55,673 nt of DNA from Clostridiales bacterium (GCA_022511445.1 JAFLVE010000013.1:1-55673); one strand, 5' to 3'; counted from the stretch's first letter, positions 46,532-55,301 are shown. A program made the numbers and translations. Notes: generated by a model from the letters alone, not told the origin.

Positions 46532-48425
46532 CAGACGGCTTCATAGAAAAACCGATTTCTTTTAACTTTTTTGCGTTATACTCGACGACGTTTAACAGGT
46601 TGTCGAAGATCTTTTTTGCAACCGCCTTGTCCGTTATCGAACGCGACGCGTTTCCGTCGGTATTGTCGGAGTGAGCGAAAAAGTTGCGGCGCGAAAAGTA
46701 TTCGGTGTACAGCGCAACCATAACCTCGGCATAGACCACGCTGCCTATCCTTTTTTGGTACGCCGTTTTAAGAATGTAGTTACCCGCCTCGTCCTTGTCG
46801 AAAGCTTGACCTATCATCTTGACCTTTATGCCCTCGGCGCGCTGAAGGTCGAAAACAAACCGCTCCAAGCCGCGATACGGCGGCACCAACAGCACCGAGT
46901 AATCGGAAAGCCTAAGCTTAGTCTGATTAAAGTCGAGTATGCCGTAGGAAAAGTCTATTTTCGACTGTTCGGACAGGAACGCCGTCGCCGTGGGCAACTT
47001 GCTAAGCAGCCGCCTTTCCACCTCGTCGACTTTGCCGCTCGATCCGGCATTGTTCTCTACATAGCCCTCGAGTGCGGAGGAATAATCGCTGTCGCGACTG
47101 ACCTGCGACTGAATCTCGCCGAAAAGGTCGGAGCGCTTGCCCTGGATGGAAAGAGTGTGTTTGCCCGTAGCGTATCTAAGGTACACCTTTTGGGCGAGCT
47201 CGTCGGTAACCGTATAGTTTTTCACTTCCTGAGCCGTACCCGAAAACTCGGTGGAAGTATTAACCTTGTACTTTCCGGCCGATTTAATACGTTTAATAGC
47301 GGCGACGAGCGCTTCGGGCGGATAGTTCTTTATCGAATACGCGCCGCCGCCCTCGGTTTGCGACGCAATCTCGCCGAACTTTTGATCGGGGGGTTCGTTC
47401 TTTGATTTAGGCGGTCTGCCGCGGCGAGGCTTTACCGTCTCCTGTTCTGTCGCGGGTTTAACGGTACCCGAAATATCCGAAAAAACGCCCGTGCCGGAAT
47501 GCGGTTTATACGTCGCAGTCGGTTTAACGTCGTACTCCTCATCTCCGAAGGAAATAGTCGTCTGCTTCTTTTTACCGACGCGCTTCGTACTTTTTGCATT
47601 GATAACGCTTCCCGCGCTTCGGTCGTAGGTCGGTTTTTCGGGCGGCTTTACAGTTTCTTCGGATTTGGGAACATACGGCGTTTCTATAAATCCGGTACCG
47701 TAGGAATACGTGCGCTTGTACTGAACGGCGGGAGCCGTAGGCTGTTGAGAATTACCGTCGTCCTTTTTCTCTTTTCGTTTTGCTCGGTCGGGCGGATAAA
47801 TCTCGTCGGTCGGCACCTCGTTTCCGTTTTTGGTAATCATAACCGCCGATTTCTTTTTTGTTCGGTCGGGCGGACAAATCTCGTCCGTCGGAACAAGCGC
47901 ACCGCTTTTCGTCACAATCATTCCGACACCCTTTTTAATAGCGTCCGTCTGCGCGTCAATTGCCGATTCGGCGCCGTGCGATCCTGCGCTCTTTCTTGAC
48001 TTTCCCTGCATTTTGTCCGCTTGCTGCGGAGTTACGTACACTCGAGAACGAACGCCTGTCTTGCCTTCCGTCGCCTTTATCTCGGTCGGCGCGTTCGTTT
48101 TGTCTTCGGCCGCCGTATCCTGCCTTTGCGAACTTCCGTGCGAAGGCAGCTCCGATTTTTTAACCTGCTTTCCGCTCTGCGGGAACGCACCCAACAACTC
48201 GTCCGCAAAGGACTTAGGCGCGCTTATGGAAAGCACCTTTCCGCGGTTGTCGTAAACAAGGGTAACGTGCTCGCCGTCGCGTATGAACATATAGCGGTCG
48301 TAAAACGAATTTTCCGCCGCCATAACAGTCCCGCGTGAAATATACTTCGTTTGGTCAATCCCCTCTATAAATCTTTGCGCCTCAATGGGTGTACAGGGCG
48401 AAATGTTATATCTTACATTTCCCAT
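46524..48425 (-). CDS. RnlA/LsoA-like HEPN toxin with long disordered middle and AT-hook
   Basis: 633 residues. The N-terminal 85 residues resemble the TBP-like repeat domain of RnlA. Residues about 86-365 are low-complexity and basic/proline-rich. That segment contains two tandem 23-residue copies (about 168-190 and 194-216; core VPTDEI.PPDR) and a PRRGRPPK AT-hook (333-340). From about 370 the RnlA DNA-binding-like and toxin domains follow: YTVTDELAQKVYLRYATGK, LSDYSVLLVPPYRGLE, and RNFFAHSD with the HEPN R580-x4-H585 signature, then the terminal SRSI..KAVAKKI helix. RnlA is an mRNA-cleaving toxin that blocks phage T4. No RnlB-like antitoxin gene is adjacent. ATG follows CGGAG. Confidence 0.7.
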   Translation of the reverse strand: MGNVRYNISPCTPIEAQRFIEGIDQTKYISRGTVMAAENSFYDRYMFIRDGEHVTLVYDNRGKVLSISAPKSFADELLGAFPQSGKQVKKSELPSHGSSQRQDTAAEDKTNAPTEIKATEGKTGVRSRVYVTPQQADKMQGKSRKSAGSHGAESAIDAQTDAIKKGVGMIVTKSGALVPTDEICPPDRTKKKSAVMITKNGNEVPTDEIYPPDRAKRKEKKDDGNSQQPTAPAVQYKRTYSYGTGFIETPYVPKSEETVKPPEKPTYDRSAGSVINAKSTKRVGKKKQTTISFGDEEYDVKPTATYKPHSGTGVFSDISGTVKPATEQETVKPRRGRPPKSKNEPPDQKFGEIASQTEGGGAYSIKNYPPEALVAAIKRIKSAGKYKVNTSTEFSGTAQEVKNYTVTDELAQKVYLRYATGKHTLSIQGKRSDLFGEIQSQVSRDSDYSSALEGYVENNAGSSGKVDEVERRLLSKLPTATAFLSEQSKIDFSYGILDFNQTKLRLSDYSVLLVPPYRGLERFVFDLQRAEGIKVKMIGQAFDKDEAGNYILKTAYQKRIGSVVYAEVMVALYTEYFSRRNFFAHSDNTDGNASRSITDKAVAKKIFDNLLNVVEYNAKKLKEIGFSMKPSVD

Positions 48426-48715
48426 ATAATCTCCGTAAACAAATATTCTTTTTCGTCATTGTTGTTTTTCGCCGTATTATGCTAACTTGACTTTCCGATA
48501 ATAATATTCCAAACCGAAAACCGTTTCAGCTTCAATTTACAACATAAATAGCACGCCGCTTTTTATGCGCATAAAACGTGTTTTATCCTTTGAATATCCC
48601 TTACTGTTTTTTTGTAATGATTACTCTTTATTCCTCAAAACTACGACTGTCAGCGTCTTTCAAGGAATAATTAAACATAAACATTCCAAAGTCAATTTAG
48701 TTAAGCGAGCAAATA
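48426..48715. other. Intergenic stretch without recognised content
   Basis: AT-rich, with no open frame of note. A CATAAT near 48480 on the minus strand could be the -10 of the RnlA-like gene, but no clear -35 accompanies it. Confidence 0.5.
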
Positions 48716-48716
48716 C

Positions 48717-48778
48717 TTTACGCGTTCAATTTAATTGATCGGTCGAATACATAATAATATATTCGACCGTCGCGTAAA
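48717..48778. repeat. Nested inverted repeat
   Basis: The outer arms TTTACGCG (48717-48724) and CGCGTAAA (48771-48778) enclose perfect 10-bp inner arms CGGTCGAATA (48740-48749) and TATTCGACCG (48760-48769). It lies between two minus-strand genes and next to a terminator. Confidence 0.7.
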
Positions 48779-48811
48779 AAATTATAAGCGGCACGGATGC
48801 CGCTTATAAGA
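48779..48811 (-). terminator. Terminator after the Ig-like surface protein gene
   Basis: TTATAAGCGGCA and TGCCGCTTATAA form a 12-bp stem, followed by TTTTTT. Confidence 0.85.
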
Positions 48812-48815
48812 TATA

Positions 48816-51800
48816 TCAGTTCTTCTTTTCTTTTACCTTGCGGAACCTTACGACGTAGATGATTACGCCCGCGAGGAGAACAACCGCTACGATAATGAGG
48901 ACTGTGGAAAGAGTCGTTATTGTCGTGGGTGTGCCCGAGCCGGAGCTGACAACCGTTACGTTGTAACGCTGAGTAGTCTTGTTGCCGTAAGCGTCCTCCG
49001 CCTCGTAAACTATCTCGTACTGGCCTGCCATGGAGAAGGTAATCTCGGTGCCGTTGTTGGCGTAGTCCTTGTAGGTGCTGTACGAGCCGTTGACGGTCGC
49101 CGACGAAACTTCGTTCTTGGACGGGTCGATAAGCTTCTTTGTGATTTTGAGGCCTTTTTCTTCCTCATCCTCAATCTTCATCTTGCCGAACGTGAACTTG
49201 TCGCCTACTACAAATCTGCCGCTGGAGCCGCCGGTTACCGTGAACTCGGGACCTGTAACGTCGCCGACGTTAATGGAGTACGTGGCGGACGCGCTCTGAG
49301 CCGACTTGGCGGTTGCGGTGTAAACTACGGTGTAAACGCCGTTCACCTTGGCTTCAAAGGTATTGGTGTTGCCTTCTTCGCTCTTGGTGGGTTTAACGGG
49401 CGTGCCGTTGGGATCGGTGATTTTAAGCTCTACTTCCGCAACGCCGTTTTGGGTATAAGCGATTACCGAAGGAAGCGTTACAATGCTCTTCTCTTCCGTA
49501 GTGGAAACCTTCGCGTAGGTCGGCATATAGCCTTGAACTTCGATAACGGGTACGGAGGTATCCGACGCCGAGAAGGAATAGCTGCTTACGAAATCGTTCT
49601 TTTTGCAAAGGTCCTCAAACTCTTCGTCGGTTATATCAAATTCGGCGTTACCTTCGTCGTACTCGATATAAGTGTCCTTAAATCTGTACGTCGCTTGCGT
49701 CTTGGCAGTGAACTCATTGCCCATGAGCGCGAACGAGTAGCCGGTGATTTTACGGATTACAAAGTAGGTCTTGTCGGGATTGCCGTTCTTAACGTCTATC
49801 TTTTCGTTATGAAGAGTATAGGTTACGTTTACGTCGCCGCTATTGCTTATGACAGCCGCGGAGGTGGTCGTGCCGCCGGTCGTCGATTTTACTACGTTGA
49901 ACTTGTAGCCCTTCGCGGAAGTCTTTCCGTTAACGTCGAACGCAGTAATAACCATGCTGTGCTCGCCCGCTACGGTCGGCTTAAAGGTGACGTTCTTTAC
50001 ATATACGGTGGCTACGTCGTTAACGTACGCGGAAACTGTTTGGAGCGATACGCTTAACGCGCTGCCCTTAGGGTCGAGAACCGCGATTTCGAAGCCGACG
50101 TACGGACGCATATCGTCCACGCTGTCGCCGTTAGAGGTAGTAACCTTAAAGTCGCCGACGTTTATCGATTTGCCCGCTTCAATCTTTTCGGCGCCGAAGT
50201 CAATGTCGTCTGCGTCAAGAGTGAAGCTGTGAGTAGAATTGGGTGAAAGGATAAATATCTTGGACTCGACCTTCTTGTAGGCTTCGGGGTCGTCCGTGAT
50301 ATCCTTGCCGTCTTCGGTGTTAACCTTTACGTTGCCGACCTTGTCGGTTACTTTTACATAGAAGTAAATGGTGTCGCCGAGGACAAGACGCTTTTCGTAT
50401 TTACCTTTCGCGTCCTCTTTATCCTTATTGATTACAAGGTGAATCTTGCCGTCAACCGTTTCGAGATCGGCGATCTCGCCGCCGTCGACGGTTATATAGT
50501 TGTCTTCGGTACCGTTGTCGGTGTAAAGCTTGTACTCTACGTTGGGACGGGAGTCCTTAGCGTCCGCTACAACCGGCGAAGGAATGGTAAGGGTCTTGTC
50601 GGTTGCGGAGATGTGCGAAGGAACGGTTACTTCCGCCGAGGACGGAGCCGCGGTGTCGACGAACTCTTCCTCAAGCTTAATCGTATAGGTCTTGGAGGAG
50701 GTGTTCTGCGCCTTATCGCGTGCACGGAAGTAAACTGTATAGGTGCCGGGACGCTCTACAACCTCGCCCTTCGCATCCGTCTTATTATACTTGGTAAAGT
50801 CGAATACGAACGGATGATCCTTGTTGAAAATCTCTTTCTTGTAGGTGGAGCTCTCCTCGCCTTCCTTTTCGCCGTAAGTCGAGTTGCCCTGGAACTTGCA
50901 GGAATCGGAATCGTCGTCGGCAAGGATGTTATCGAAGGATATAATCGTGCGGGAGTTGTCCGCGTCGGTTATACGGAAGTACAGAGAGATAAGGTCGGTA
51001 TCTTCCTCGTCCGTCGCGTAAGCATGATCCTTGTTGTCGACTACTTCGGGAACGTAGAAGGTAATCTTGCCGCCGAGGTCTTCGATGGCTTCCTCGTCTT
51101 CGCCGTTCTCGCCGAGCTTTTTAACGGTGAGACCCCAAGTCTCGGGAATGTTGTAGTCGTAGGTCTCTTTGAACACAGGCGCGACAAGGTCCTTGCACGT
51201 CATGTGGTAAACGCGGGGCGACGAGGTTTTGCCTGCGTCGTTGGTCGCGGTGTAGGTTACGGTGTAATCGCCCGTCTTGACGGGATAGAAGGTCATCGAC
51301 TTGTCGTTATCGAATATAACGGCGTCCTCTTCTTCCTCGTAAGCATAGCCGTTGCGGTCGATCTTAACGTACTTTACGTCGTCGCCGTTCTCGTATTTTA
51401 CGGTGATGTCTATCTGAACGTTCTCGTCGTAGCTGTCGGAAGCGGTCGCCTTGGGAAGCGTGACGGGACGGTTGATAGAGATATCGCTCGTTACACCCGA
51501 AATGCTGAGCGTGGGTGCGGAGTTAGATTCGGAAAGTGTGGCTTGGGAGTTAACGGTAAAGACTTTGTTAAAGTATTTAAGTCCGTTGGTGCCGCCCACT
51601 TTAGCGGAATAAGTGACGTAAATTTTGCCGTTCTTGTATGCCTCGAACTCATCGCCGGGAGCATAAACTTTTTCGGGATGATCGGAATCGTAAATTTCGA
51701 TCTTAACGTCTTCGGCGGGAGCGTAGCTGCGAAGCATGCCGTTTTCGTCGTAGTACACTACATTAGCTTCGGGAAGAGTGAACTTGCCGCCCGTCTTGAT

Positions 51801-52253
51801 GTAGGTAGGGATACTCGCACCGTCGTAATCGACCTTAAGGAAGAATTCCTTGTTGAGCGTTACTTTTACGAAAAAGCTCTTTTCGGCGCCGTTTTCATAG
51901 TCGCCGGACTCTGCAACGTAAGTGACCTTATAGTTACCTACCTGGAGCGCCTTAACGTTGTAGTTATCGCCTGACTCTTCGCCGACTTCGTCGCCGTTGG
52001 GAGCGGTAACCTTTACCGTTACGCCGGATTCCTTCGACTTCGGTACGGTAAACGTGGCGCCGTAGTCGCATTCCTTCGGAACGTTAAGTCCCTCGAAAAG
52101 AGACGCGGAAGCAGGCGTAAGGTTCTTATCCTCTTCTTCGGCGGAGGCTACAAAGGGCGCTCTGAAGCTGAAGCAGGAAAAGACGAGTGCGATACCGACA
52201 AGTGCAAGAAGCATTGTCAGTCCGAATTTCTTCAATTTAGCTGTCGTTTTCAT
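48816..52253 (-). CDS. Membrane-anchored surface protein of tandem bacterial Ig-like domains
   Basis: 1145 residues. A signal peptide (LTMLLALVGIALVFSCFSF...ASAEE) is followed by about ten beta-sandwich repeats with the recurring pattern GxYxVTYxAxDxxGN (e.g. GDYTVTYTATNDAGKTS, GTYTVYFRARDKAQNTS, GQYEIVYEAEDAYGNKT). The C-terminus has one transmembrane helix (LSTVLIIVAVVLLAGVIIYVV) and a short basic tail, with no LPXTG. It is probably an adhesin or wall-spanning stalk. AGGAG precedes the ATG, with a strong promoter upstream. Confidence 0.88.
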   Translation of the reverse strand: MKTTAKLKKFGLTMLLALVGIALVFSCFSFRAPFVASAEEEDKNLTPASASLFEGLNVPKECDYGATFTVPKSKESGVTVKVTAPNGDEVGEESGDNYNVKALQVGNYKVTYVAESGDYENGAEKSFFVKVTLNKEFFLKVDYDGASIPTYIKTGGKFTLPEANVVYYDENGMLRSYAPAEDVKIEIYDSDHPEKVYAPGDEFEAYKNGKIYVTYSAKVGGTNGLKYFNKVFTVNSQATLSESNSAPTLSISGVTSDISINRPVTLPKATASDSYDENVQIDITVKYENGDDVKYVKIDRNGYAYEEEEDAVIFDNDKSMTFYPVKTGDYTVTYTATNDAGKTSSPRVYHMTCKDLVAPVFKETYDYNIPETWGLTVKKLGENGEDEEAIEDLGGKITFYVPEVVDNKDHAYATDEEDTDLISLYFRITDADNSRTIISFDNILADDDSDSCKFQGNSTYGEKEGEESSTYKKEIFNKDHPFVFDFTKYNKTDAKGEVVERPGTYTVYFRARDKAQNTSSKTYTIKLEEEFVDTAAPSSAEVTVPSHISATDKTLTIPSPVVADAKDSRPNVEYKLYTDNGTEDNYITVDGGEIADLETVDGKIHLVINKDKEDAKGKYEKRLVLGDTIYFYVKVTDKVGNVKVNTEDGKDITDDPEAYKKVESKIFILSPNSTHSFTLDADDIDFGAEKIEAGKSINVGDFKVTTSNGDSVDDMRPYVGFEIAVLDPKGSALSVSLQTVSAYVNDVATVYVKNVTFKPTVAGEHSMVITAFDVNGKTSAKGYKFNVVKSTTGGTTTSAAVISNSGDVNVTYTLHNEKIDVKNGNPDKTYFVIRKITGYSFALMGNEFTAKTQATYRFKDTYIEYDEGNAEFDITDEEFEDLCKKNDFVSSYSFSASDTSVPVIEVQGYMPTYAKVSTTEEKSIVTLPSVIAYTQNGVAEVELKITDPNGTPVKPTKSEEGNTNTFEAKVNGVYTVVYTATAKSAQSASATYSINVGDVTGPEFTVTGGSSGRFVVGDKFTFGKMKIEDEEEKGLKITKKLIDPSKNEVSSATVNGSYSTYKDYANNGTEITFSMAGQYEIVYEAEDAYGNKTTQRYNVTVVSSGSGTPTTITTLSTVLIIVAVVLLAGVIIYVVRFRKVKEKKN

Positions 52254-52314
52254 TTAATCGACTTTCTCCTATTAGAAAGTATAAGTATACATATATTAAA
52301 ACATATACCTTATG

Positions 52315-52343
52315 AGTATACGCTTATGCAAACCATTTGTCAA
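52315..52343 (-). promoter_or_regulatory. Promoter of the Ig-like surface protein gene
   Basis: TTGACA (52338-52343), a 17-base spacer and TATACT (52315-52320). Confidence 0.8.
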
Positions 52344-52473
52344 ATGTTTTACGCCATTTGATTAAAATAGTTTGCACGCAATGCGCTCTTTTTTATTATG
52401 AGGAAAATGCGTCGCTCTTATGTATCCCCTTCTCGGATTATAGCGCTACCGCAATACCCGTTATAAAATAGGG

Positions 52474-53241
52474 CTACTTTTTGTTCAGCTTGTAAATGAG
52501 ATTAAGCCCGCGAAGCGTGAGCGTGCGGTCCACCACGTCGATAATATCCACGCACTTATTGACTATGTCGGAAATGCCGCCCGTCGCAATGACTTTCGCC
52601 CCATCGATACCCGCCTCGGTTTTCAGCCGCTTTACCATTGACTCTATCATGCCGGAATAGCCGTAGATTATTCCCGACTGCATGTTGGTTATCGTTGTTC
52701 TGCCTATCGCCTTAGCGGGCGGAGTAAGCTCCACCTTGGGGAGCCGTGCCGCCGCGGACGAAAGCGATTCCGCCGCCGACTTCAGTCCGAACGAGATAGC
52801 ACCGCCCAACAGCTCGCCACCCGCCCCAATCACGTTAAAGGTTGTAGCGGTGCCGCAGTCGATAACGACGCAGGGCGCGCCGTACAGCTTGTACGCGGCG
52901 ACGCAGTTAACGACGCGGTCCGCGCCGAGCTCCTTGGGATTGTCGTACTTTATGTTAAGTCCGGTTTTCAATCCCGCGCCGACAATCATCGGCTTAAACC
53001 CGAAATACACCTCTATCATATGCTCGAAGGTGTAATTGAGGTTGGGATTGACGGAGCTAATCACCGCGCCCTCGATATCGCGAACGGAGACGTTTTTAAG
53101 CGACAACAGTTCCTTTATTAACAGCCAATATTCGTCGCCGGTCTTGTTTGTCGACGCCATACGGAGCGTGTCCACAAGCTCGTCATCCTTAAACACGCCC
53201 ATTTTTATATTGGTATTGCCTATGTCGAAAACTATAATCAT
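52474..53241 (-). CDS. coaX: Type III pantothenate kinase
   Basis: 255 residues, standard length. DIGNTNIKMG (phosphate-1), GADRVVNCVAA and IDCGTATTFNV are the CoaX signatures. It makes 4'-phosphopantothenate, the first step to CoA. It starts 7 bases after the ECF S-component gene, forming a two-gene operon. Confidence 0.95.
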   Translation of the reverse strand: MIIVFDIGNTNIKMGVFKDDELVDTLRMASTNKTGDEYWLLIKELLSLKNVSVRDIEGAVISSVNPNLNYTFEHMIEVYFGFKPMIVGAGLKTGLNIKYDNPKELGADRVVNCVAAYKLYGAPCVVIDCGTATTFNVIGAGGELLGGAISFGLKSAAESLSSAAARLPKVELTPPAKAIGRTTITNMQSGIIYGYSGMIESMVKRLKTEAGIDGAKVIATGGISDIVNKCVDIIDVVDRTLTLRGLNLIYKLNKK

Positions 53242-53248
53242 TTTATCC

Positions 53249-53929
53249 TCACGGCCGTTTATTGTCGGTAGCGCGTTCCGCCCCGTCGTTGTCCGAATGT
53301 TGTACCGGTTGCTCTTGTTCGCCGCTCAGCTCGCAGGAATAATCCGCCTGCGCCGCCTTTACAGCGTCGGTTTCGCCGCGCCTTTTGCCGCGCAAAACCA
53401 CCTTGTCGAGCGTGAGCGAAACGGGCGGAGTGAGCACCGCCATGCACGCAAGCTCTATCGCGCCGTTAATCAGCATGACGGGAACGTACGTCATTGTCGT
53501 GTAGTCGCCGAACTCAAGCGACGGAAGTATCAGCACGAGCATGCCGACGACGAGCACCGTATTAAAAAGACTGCCCGTTACGGCGGCAATCGAGCAAGAA
53601 GCCACCCGCCCCACTTTCGATTTGGGCTTAGCGAGCTTTTCTATCAGTTTATATACTGCGAATGCACCGAGCGCGGCGAGTATTCGCGGAATTATCGCAA
53701 TATACGGAGCGTCGATAAACGCAAACGATACGATGGACGACGGCATCAGATAGCTGTATGCTAAGCTGACGCAGCCGAACGCCAGTCCAACGAACGCAAC
53801 CATGCCTATGGACAGCGTAGTTGCCGCGACCATCACCGGCAAAAAGAACACGAACGGGATAAACCCCGTGACCGCGCACAACGCGGTAAGCGTTGCCGCC
53901 AGCGTTATCGAACGCGTATTGATTTTCAT
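53249..53929 (-). CDS. ECF transporter substrate-binding (S) component, probably for pantothenate
   Basis: 226 residues from the ATG at 53929, which has AAGGAG upstream; the longer frame from 54079 includes the promoter and leader. About six hydrophobic helices start with ITLAATLTALCAVTGFIPF; then come a basic loop (KLAKPKSKVGR) and a charged C-terminal tail of about 50 residues. S components work with shared EcfA/EcfT energising subunits encoded elsewhere. Pantothenate is inferred only from the tight linkage to coaX. Confidence 0.8.
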   Translation of the reverse strand: MKINTRSITLAATLTALCAVTGFIPFVFFLPVMVAATTLSIGMVAFVGLAFGCVSLAYSYLMPSSIVSFAFIDAPYIAIIPRILAALGAFAVYKLIEKLAKPKSKVGRVASCSIAAVTGSLFNTVLVVGMLVLILPSLEFGDYTTMTYVPVMLINGAIELACMAVLTPPVSLTLDKVVLRGKRRGETDAVKAAQADYSCELSGEQEQPVQHSDNDGAERATDNKRP

Positions 53930-54046
53930 GGCTCGCTCCTTCTGTTGGACTTTTCTCCGAAATAGCCCACAGCCGTTTTTTCTATGTACCATAGCTGAAA
54001 TCCGATTTCTCGGTATCCCGCCGACATAACGCAATGTTATACCTTT

Positions 54047-54075
54047 ATTATACCACCGATAAAAAGAGTACGCAA
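54047..54075 (-). promoter_or_regulatory. Promoter of the ECF S component-coaX operon
   Basis: TTGCGT (54070-54075), a 17-base spacer and TATAAT (54047-54052); leader of about 110 bases. Confidence 0.65.
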
Positions 54076-54213
54076 GCAAATAACACCCGTGTTAACTTTA
54101 CTCTATCGGATAAATATTATACGCCGCTTTTTTAACTCCGAGCGACAGCGGAAAAATCCATACCGCAGAATGAACCTTTTTATGTTAATTCGCAAGAAAA
54201 AAATATTCATTCA

Positions 54214-54238
54214 CACATCCCGAAAAACTCCATACACT
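54214..54238 (+). promoter_or_regulatory. Possible sporulation-type (sigma-K/E-like) promoter
   Basis: CATACACT (54231-54238) with an AC 16 bases upstream resembles mother-cell promoters (AC...CATAnnnT, or the CATACAnT -10 of sigma-E). No good sigma-70 promoter is seen before the Cys-rich gene. Confidence 0.3.
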
Positions 54239-54292
54239 GAAAGTAGATAGGCGCATATCCACACCAAAGAAAAACAAAGCGTAACGCCGACT

Positions 54293-54325
54293 GCCTCGCA
54301 ATCGCACCGCGGGCGTGCGCGAGGC
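54293..54325 (+). other. GC-rich leader hairpin before the Cys-rich gene
   Basis: GCCTCG pairs with CGAGGC and, after a small bulge, CGCAC with GTGCG. It lies in the untranslated leader 43 bases before the start codon and has no T-tract. Confidence 0.6.
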
Positions 54326-54367
54326 GACGGCGAAAGCTAAAAAATCTATAAAGGAGGACGAAACACC

Positions 54368-54532
54368 ATGTTTAACGGTTGCGGAGGCTGCGACGACATT
54401 CTCCTGTTAATACTGCTCTGTTGCTGCTGCGGCGGTAACGATTGCGGCTGCAGGAAGGGCTGCGACTGCCAGGATATCTTACTTCTGTACATACTCATGA
54501 ACTGCTGCGGCGGCAAAAACAAATGCTGCTAA
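54368..54532 (+). CDS. Small cysteine-rich protein (chorion-class HCB-like), 54 residues
   Basis: Read by eye; too short for most gene callers. The ATG follows AAAGGAGG with good spacing and the frame ends at TAA before a strong terminator. It has 14 cysteines in 54 residues, including CCCC (18-21) and CC at the C-terminus. It consists of two similar halves: CDDILLLILLCCCCGG and CQDILLLYILMNCCGG. Small proteins like this are annotated in Firmicutes as chorion-class high-cysteine HCB proteins, without an established function to my knowledge. A disulfide-linked spore or surface layer, or metal binding, are possibilities. Confidence 0.8.
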   Translation: MFNGCGGCDDILLLILLCCCCGGNDCGCRKGCDCQDILLLYILMNCCGGKNKCC

Positions 54533-54553
54533 ACTACAATAGTCAGACAAAAT

Positions 54554-54585
54554 AAAAAGGGTGGCGACCGCTACCCTTTTTATTA
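54554..54585 (+). terminator. Terminator after the Cys-rich gene
   Basis: AAAAAGGGTGGCG and CGCTACCCTTTTT pair around a short loop and end in TATT. Confidence 0.85.
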
Positions 54586-54640
54586 AGTAAAAAGTAATGG
54601 TGAAAAGTGAAGAGACGGCCGTGTTGCGGCATTAAGCCCC

Positions 54641-54732
54641 ATCATTTCAAGGGAGCGCAACGGAGCTTAACAGCCCCTCACCGCCTAACGGCGGAGCTCC
54701 CCTTACACAGGGGAGCCTAAGATGAAGCCGCA
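54641..54732. repeat. 92-bp dispersed repeat, copy 1
   Basis: Non-coding; contains CCGCCTAACGGCGG and CTCCCCTTACACAGGGGAG palindromes and ends GATGAAGCCGCA. Nearly identical to copy 2. It resembles extragenic palindromic elements common in Clostridia genomes. Confidence 0.75.
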
Positions 54733-54855
54733 TAATTTGTTTGTGGTTACCACTTTGCGGCGGATCACCTAGGTTCCTCGACAGCTCGGAATGACGGACG
54801 GTAGTATAAAAGTTACAGCTTAAACCAAACATAAACGCAATTACTGCCGCCACAC

Positions 54856-54947
54856 ATCATTTCAACGGGAGCGTAACGGAGCTTACAACCCTTCACCGCC
54901 TAACGGCGGAGTTCCCCTTACACAGGGGAGCCTAAGATGAAGCCGCA
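54856..54947. repeat. 92-bp dispersed repeat, copy 2
   Basis: Same orientation as copy 1, 215 bases downstream start to start, with only scattered differences. The DNA between the copies holds no gene. Confidence 0.75.
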
Positions 54948-55019
54948 CTTTACAATTTGCTTTCCCACATAAATATGGCTCCCCCCTGCGGCACAAACCC
55001 GCACGCAATTTTGGCAATA

Positions 55020-55054
55020 CGACAAAGCCCGAAGCAAACGCCTCGGGCTTTGTG
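55020..55054 (-). terminator. Terminator hairpin after the 75-residue gene
   Basis: AAAGCCCGAGGC and GCTTCGGGCTTT pair around GTTT; T-richness is moderate on both strands. Confidence 0.6.
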
Positions 55055-55073
55055 TGTGTTGTTATGTTGGTTA

Positions 55074-55301
55074 TTATATTAAGCCCTTAAGCTGATCGTT
55101 TAACTCGATAAGCTTTTCGCGCTTAACTTCTATCTCGGCAGAGTATTGACGGAAGAATTGCATCTCGCGTTCGGGAGGCTCTTGCTTGCTGACGAGCGCC
55201 TCTACAAGCGCGGCCATCGAACGTGTACGCTTGCTTTCGATCTCATGCATTTCTCTCTCGATAATCGAGATTTCCTTTGCCAAATCCTTTTTCAACGACA
55301 T
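55074..55301 (-). CDS. Small coiled-coil protein
   Basis: 75 residues, almost entirely helical and charged (IIEREMHEIESKRTRSM..., VKREKLIELNDQLKGLI), with heptad-like spacing. AAGGAGA precedes the ATG. No family recognised. It follows the Lys/Ala-rich gene by 37 bases, so the two are probably one operon. Confidence 0.75.
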   Translation of the reverse strand: MSLKKDLAKEISIIEREMHEIESKRTRSMAALVEALVSKQEPPEREMQFFRQYSAEIEVKREKLIELNDQLKGLI

